A DNA stretch of 15,142 nucleotides from JAYUHK01 sp043778415 (GTDB lineage: Bacteria > Bacteroidota > Bacteroidia > Chitinophagales > Saprospiraceae): assembly GCA_043778415.1 (NCBI GenBank), contig JAYWGG010000273.1, positions 1 through 15,142 on the forward strand. The letters run 5' to 3'. Shown piece after piece: positions 13,935-15,142 of this stretch. How positions within the stretch are numbered: the stretch's first letter is position 1; each line of letters begins with the position of its first letter. The notes under the pieces were generated by a model. It made no database searches and had not been told where the DNA came from. It worked only from the letters and a program-made list of their open reading frames with translations. The translations under genes were made by a program, and so were the position numbers.

Positions 13935-15077
13935 ATGTTTAATAAAAATAATTTAAAAGAAATTTCTCCGTGTTTTGTACTCGAAGAAACTCTGCTGCGC
14001 AAAAATTTGGAACTCATGCAGTACGTCCAGCAGCAAGCGGGTGTGGATATTATCCTGGCTTTTAAAGGCTTTTCGATGTGGAGCGCATTCCCGATGGTGC
14101 GAAAATATCTGAAAGGAGCGACCGCAAGTTCGCTCAATGAAGCTCGACTTTGCTACGAAGAAATGCAAACTGGCGCGCATACTTACATGGCTGCGTATAT
14201 CCCGCAAGAGTTCGAGGAATTGCTGAAATACAGCAGCCACCTGTCTTTCAACTCTATTCAGCAATTTGTCACATATCGGGAGAAAGTAAAAAAATATTCT
14301 TCAAAAATCTCTTGTGCCATTCGCGTCAATCCAGAGTGTGCGGTGGTAGATACCGACCTTTACAATCCAGCCGTTGCAGGTTCTCGCTTGGGCGAAACGA
14401 TAGATAATTTTAAGGGAGAGCTGCCCGAAGGCTTAGAGGGTTTGCATTTTCACGCGCTTTGTGAGTCGAGTTCCCATGATTTAGAAAAAGTGTTGGAAGT
14501 GTTTGAAGAAAAATTTGGTCACTGGCTGCCGCAGCTCCAATGGGTCAATATGGGCGGCGGACACTTGATGACGCGGGCGGGCTACGACGTGGAGCATCTG
14601 ATACAGGTGCTGAAAAAATTTAGAGCCAAACACGACGTAAAAATTATCCTCGAGCCGGGCAGCGCAGTAGCTTGGCAGACGGGCAGTTTGTACGCTACGG
14701 TGTTGGATATTGTAGAGAATAAAAAAATAAAAACCGCAATTTGTGACATTTCCTTCACGGCGCACATGCCAGACTGTTTGGAGATGCCTTACCGCCCAAA
14801 AATCACAGGCGCGAGCGACCCAATAGCGGGAAAACCGAGCTACCGAATCGGCGGAATGAGCTGTCTATCAGGCGATTATATGGACGAATACTCGTTTGAA
14901 ACGGAATTAAAAATTGGCGACCAGCTTATTTTTGAAGACATGATGCACTACACGATGGTAAAGACGACGACGTTCAACGGAGTTGGGCATCCGTGCATCG
15001 CCATCGAAAGAGAGGGCGGCGCGATAGAGGTCATCAAAAAATTTGCTTACGAAGATTTTAAAAATCGCTTGTCGTAG
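13935..15077 (+). CDS. nspC: Carboxynorspermidine decarboxylase
   Basis: This 380-residue enzyme belongs to the PLP-dependent alanine-racemase-fold decarboxylases. It removes the carboxyl group from carboxy(nor)spermidine to give spermidine or norspermidine. The PLP lysine is Lys44 in LAFKGFS. HFHALCES (171-178), GGGHL and EPGSAVAW (240-247, phosphate and cofactor contacts) are present. GMSCLSGDYMDE, with Cys310, corresponds to the catalytic loop contributed across the dimer. CDISFTAHMPDCLEMPYRP is a family signature. All key residues appear intact and the length is normal. It is co-transcribed with the dehydrogenase. The start at 13935 gives the family-like N terminus MFNKNNLKEISPCFVLEE. No terminator was identified in the 65 bases that follow. 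Confidence 0.93.
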   Translation: MFNKNNLKEISPCFVLEETLLRKNLELMQYVQQQAGVDIILAFKGFSMWSAFPMVRKYLKGATASSLNEARLCYEEMQTGAHTYMAAYIPQEFEELLKYSSHLSFNSIQQFVTYREKVKKYSSKISCAIRVNPECAVVDTDLYNPAVAGSRLGETIDNFKGELPEGLEGLHFHALCESSSHDLEKVLEVFEEKFGHWLPQLQWVNMGGGHLMTRAGYDVEHLIQVLKKFRAKHDVKIILEPGSAVAWQTGSLYATVLDIVENKKIKTAICDISFTAHMPDCLEMPYRPKITGASDPIAGKPSYRIGGMSCLSGDYMDEYSFETELKIGDQLIFEDMMHYTMVKTTTFNGVGHPCIAIEREGGAIEVIKKFAYEDFKNRLS

Positions 15078-15142
15078 AAAGAAAATTCTCATAAAAAAGT
15101 GTTTATCTTTTTGATAAATCGGCAAAAGCATTTGAAAACTGC

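Noticed and set aside
13921..13956. An 11-residue frame starting after the dehydrogenase stop and overlapping the nspC start
   Set aside because: It is out of frame with nspC and likely incidental, and nothing in the sequence supports a leader-peptide function.
15102..15118. Terminator after nspC (TTTATC-TTTTT-GATAAA)
   Set aside because: The six-pair A/T stem is weak and is not followed by a T run. The window ends soon after.

Overview
The window is chromosomal DNA from a member of the Bacteroidota. The evidence is two proteins with type IX secretion (T9SS) C-terminal sorting domains, one CHU_C/gliding type and one Por-secretion-tail type; a DUF3822-RsmD gene pair; several copies of the Bacteroidota -7 promoter element TAnnTTTG; and AT-rich leaders without Shine-Dalgarno sequences. 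The very long adhesin-like protein with DUF11, HYR-like and SprB-like modules fits environmental Saprospiria, Chitinophagia or Cytophagia, but the order cannot be fixed from this window.

Layout. 1-4183: 3' part of a giant secreted multidomain protein, cut by the left edge. 4184-4670: a stretch without genes that holds two terminator-like hairpins and a perfect 17-bp palindrome next to a promoter. 4671-6080: DUF3822 protein and RsmD-like 16S rRNA methyltransferase. 6118-6841: an IS200-like/REP-associated tyrosine transposase (RAYT) with GGGCA-N-TGCCC palindromes in its leader and one more inside its own coding sequence. 6930-9113: a secreted T9SS protein, probably a beta-propeller. 9305-9775: DUF1003 membrane protein. 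9776-10248: a gene-free stretch rich in inverted repeats. 10249-10875: lipoprotein of unknown function. 10898-12450: a complete MunI-like type II restriction-modification system (MT-A70-type adenine methyltransferase, convergent endonuclease, and a C-type controller gene one base upstream of the endonuclease). 12715-15077: carboxynorspermidine dehydrogenase and decarboxylase, a two-gene polyamine operon.

How the genes work together. The restriction genes form one unit. The controller and endonuclease are co-transcribed and probably translationally coupled, and the methyltransferase reads toward them from its own short-leader promoter. The endonuclease keeps the PD..ExK catalytic residues and the EcoRI/MunI-type GNAxER motif, so CAATTG is the predicted target. 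By eye I find no CAATTG anywhere in the window. The last two genes complete the alternative spermidine (or norspermidine) route from a diamine and aspartate beta-semialdehyde. The rest is a mix of housekeeping genes and surface or secreted proteins.

The observations most worth following are the MunI-like island with its missing recognition sites, the RAYT with an in-gene REP-like palindrome, the altered catalytic motif in RsmD (GPPY instead of N/DPPY), and an unnamed cysteine-rich duplicated module in the giant secreted protein. I did not find a clearly unprecedented system.
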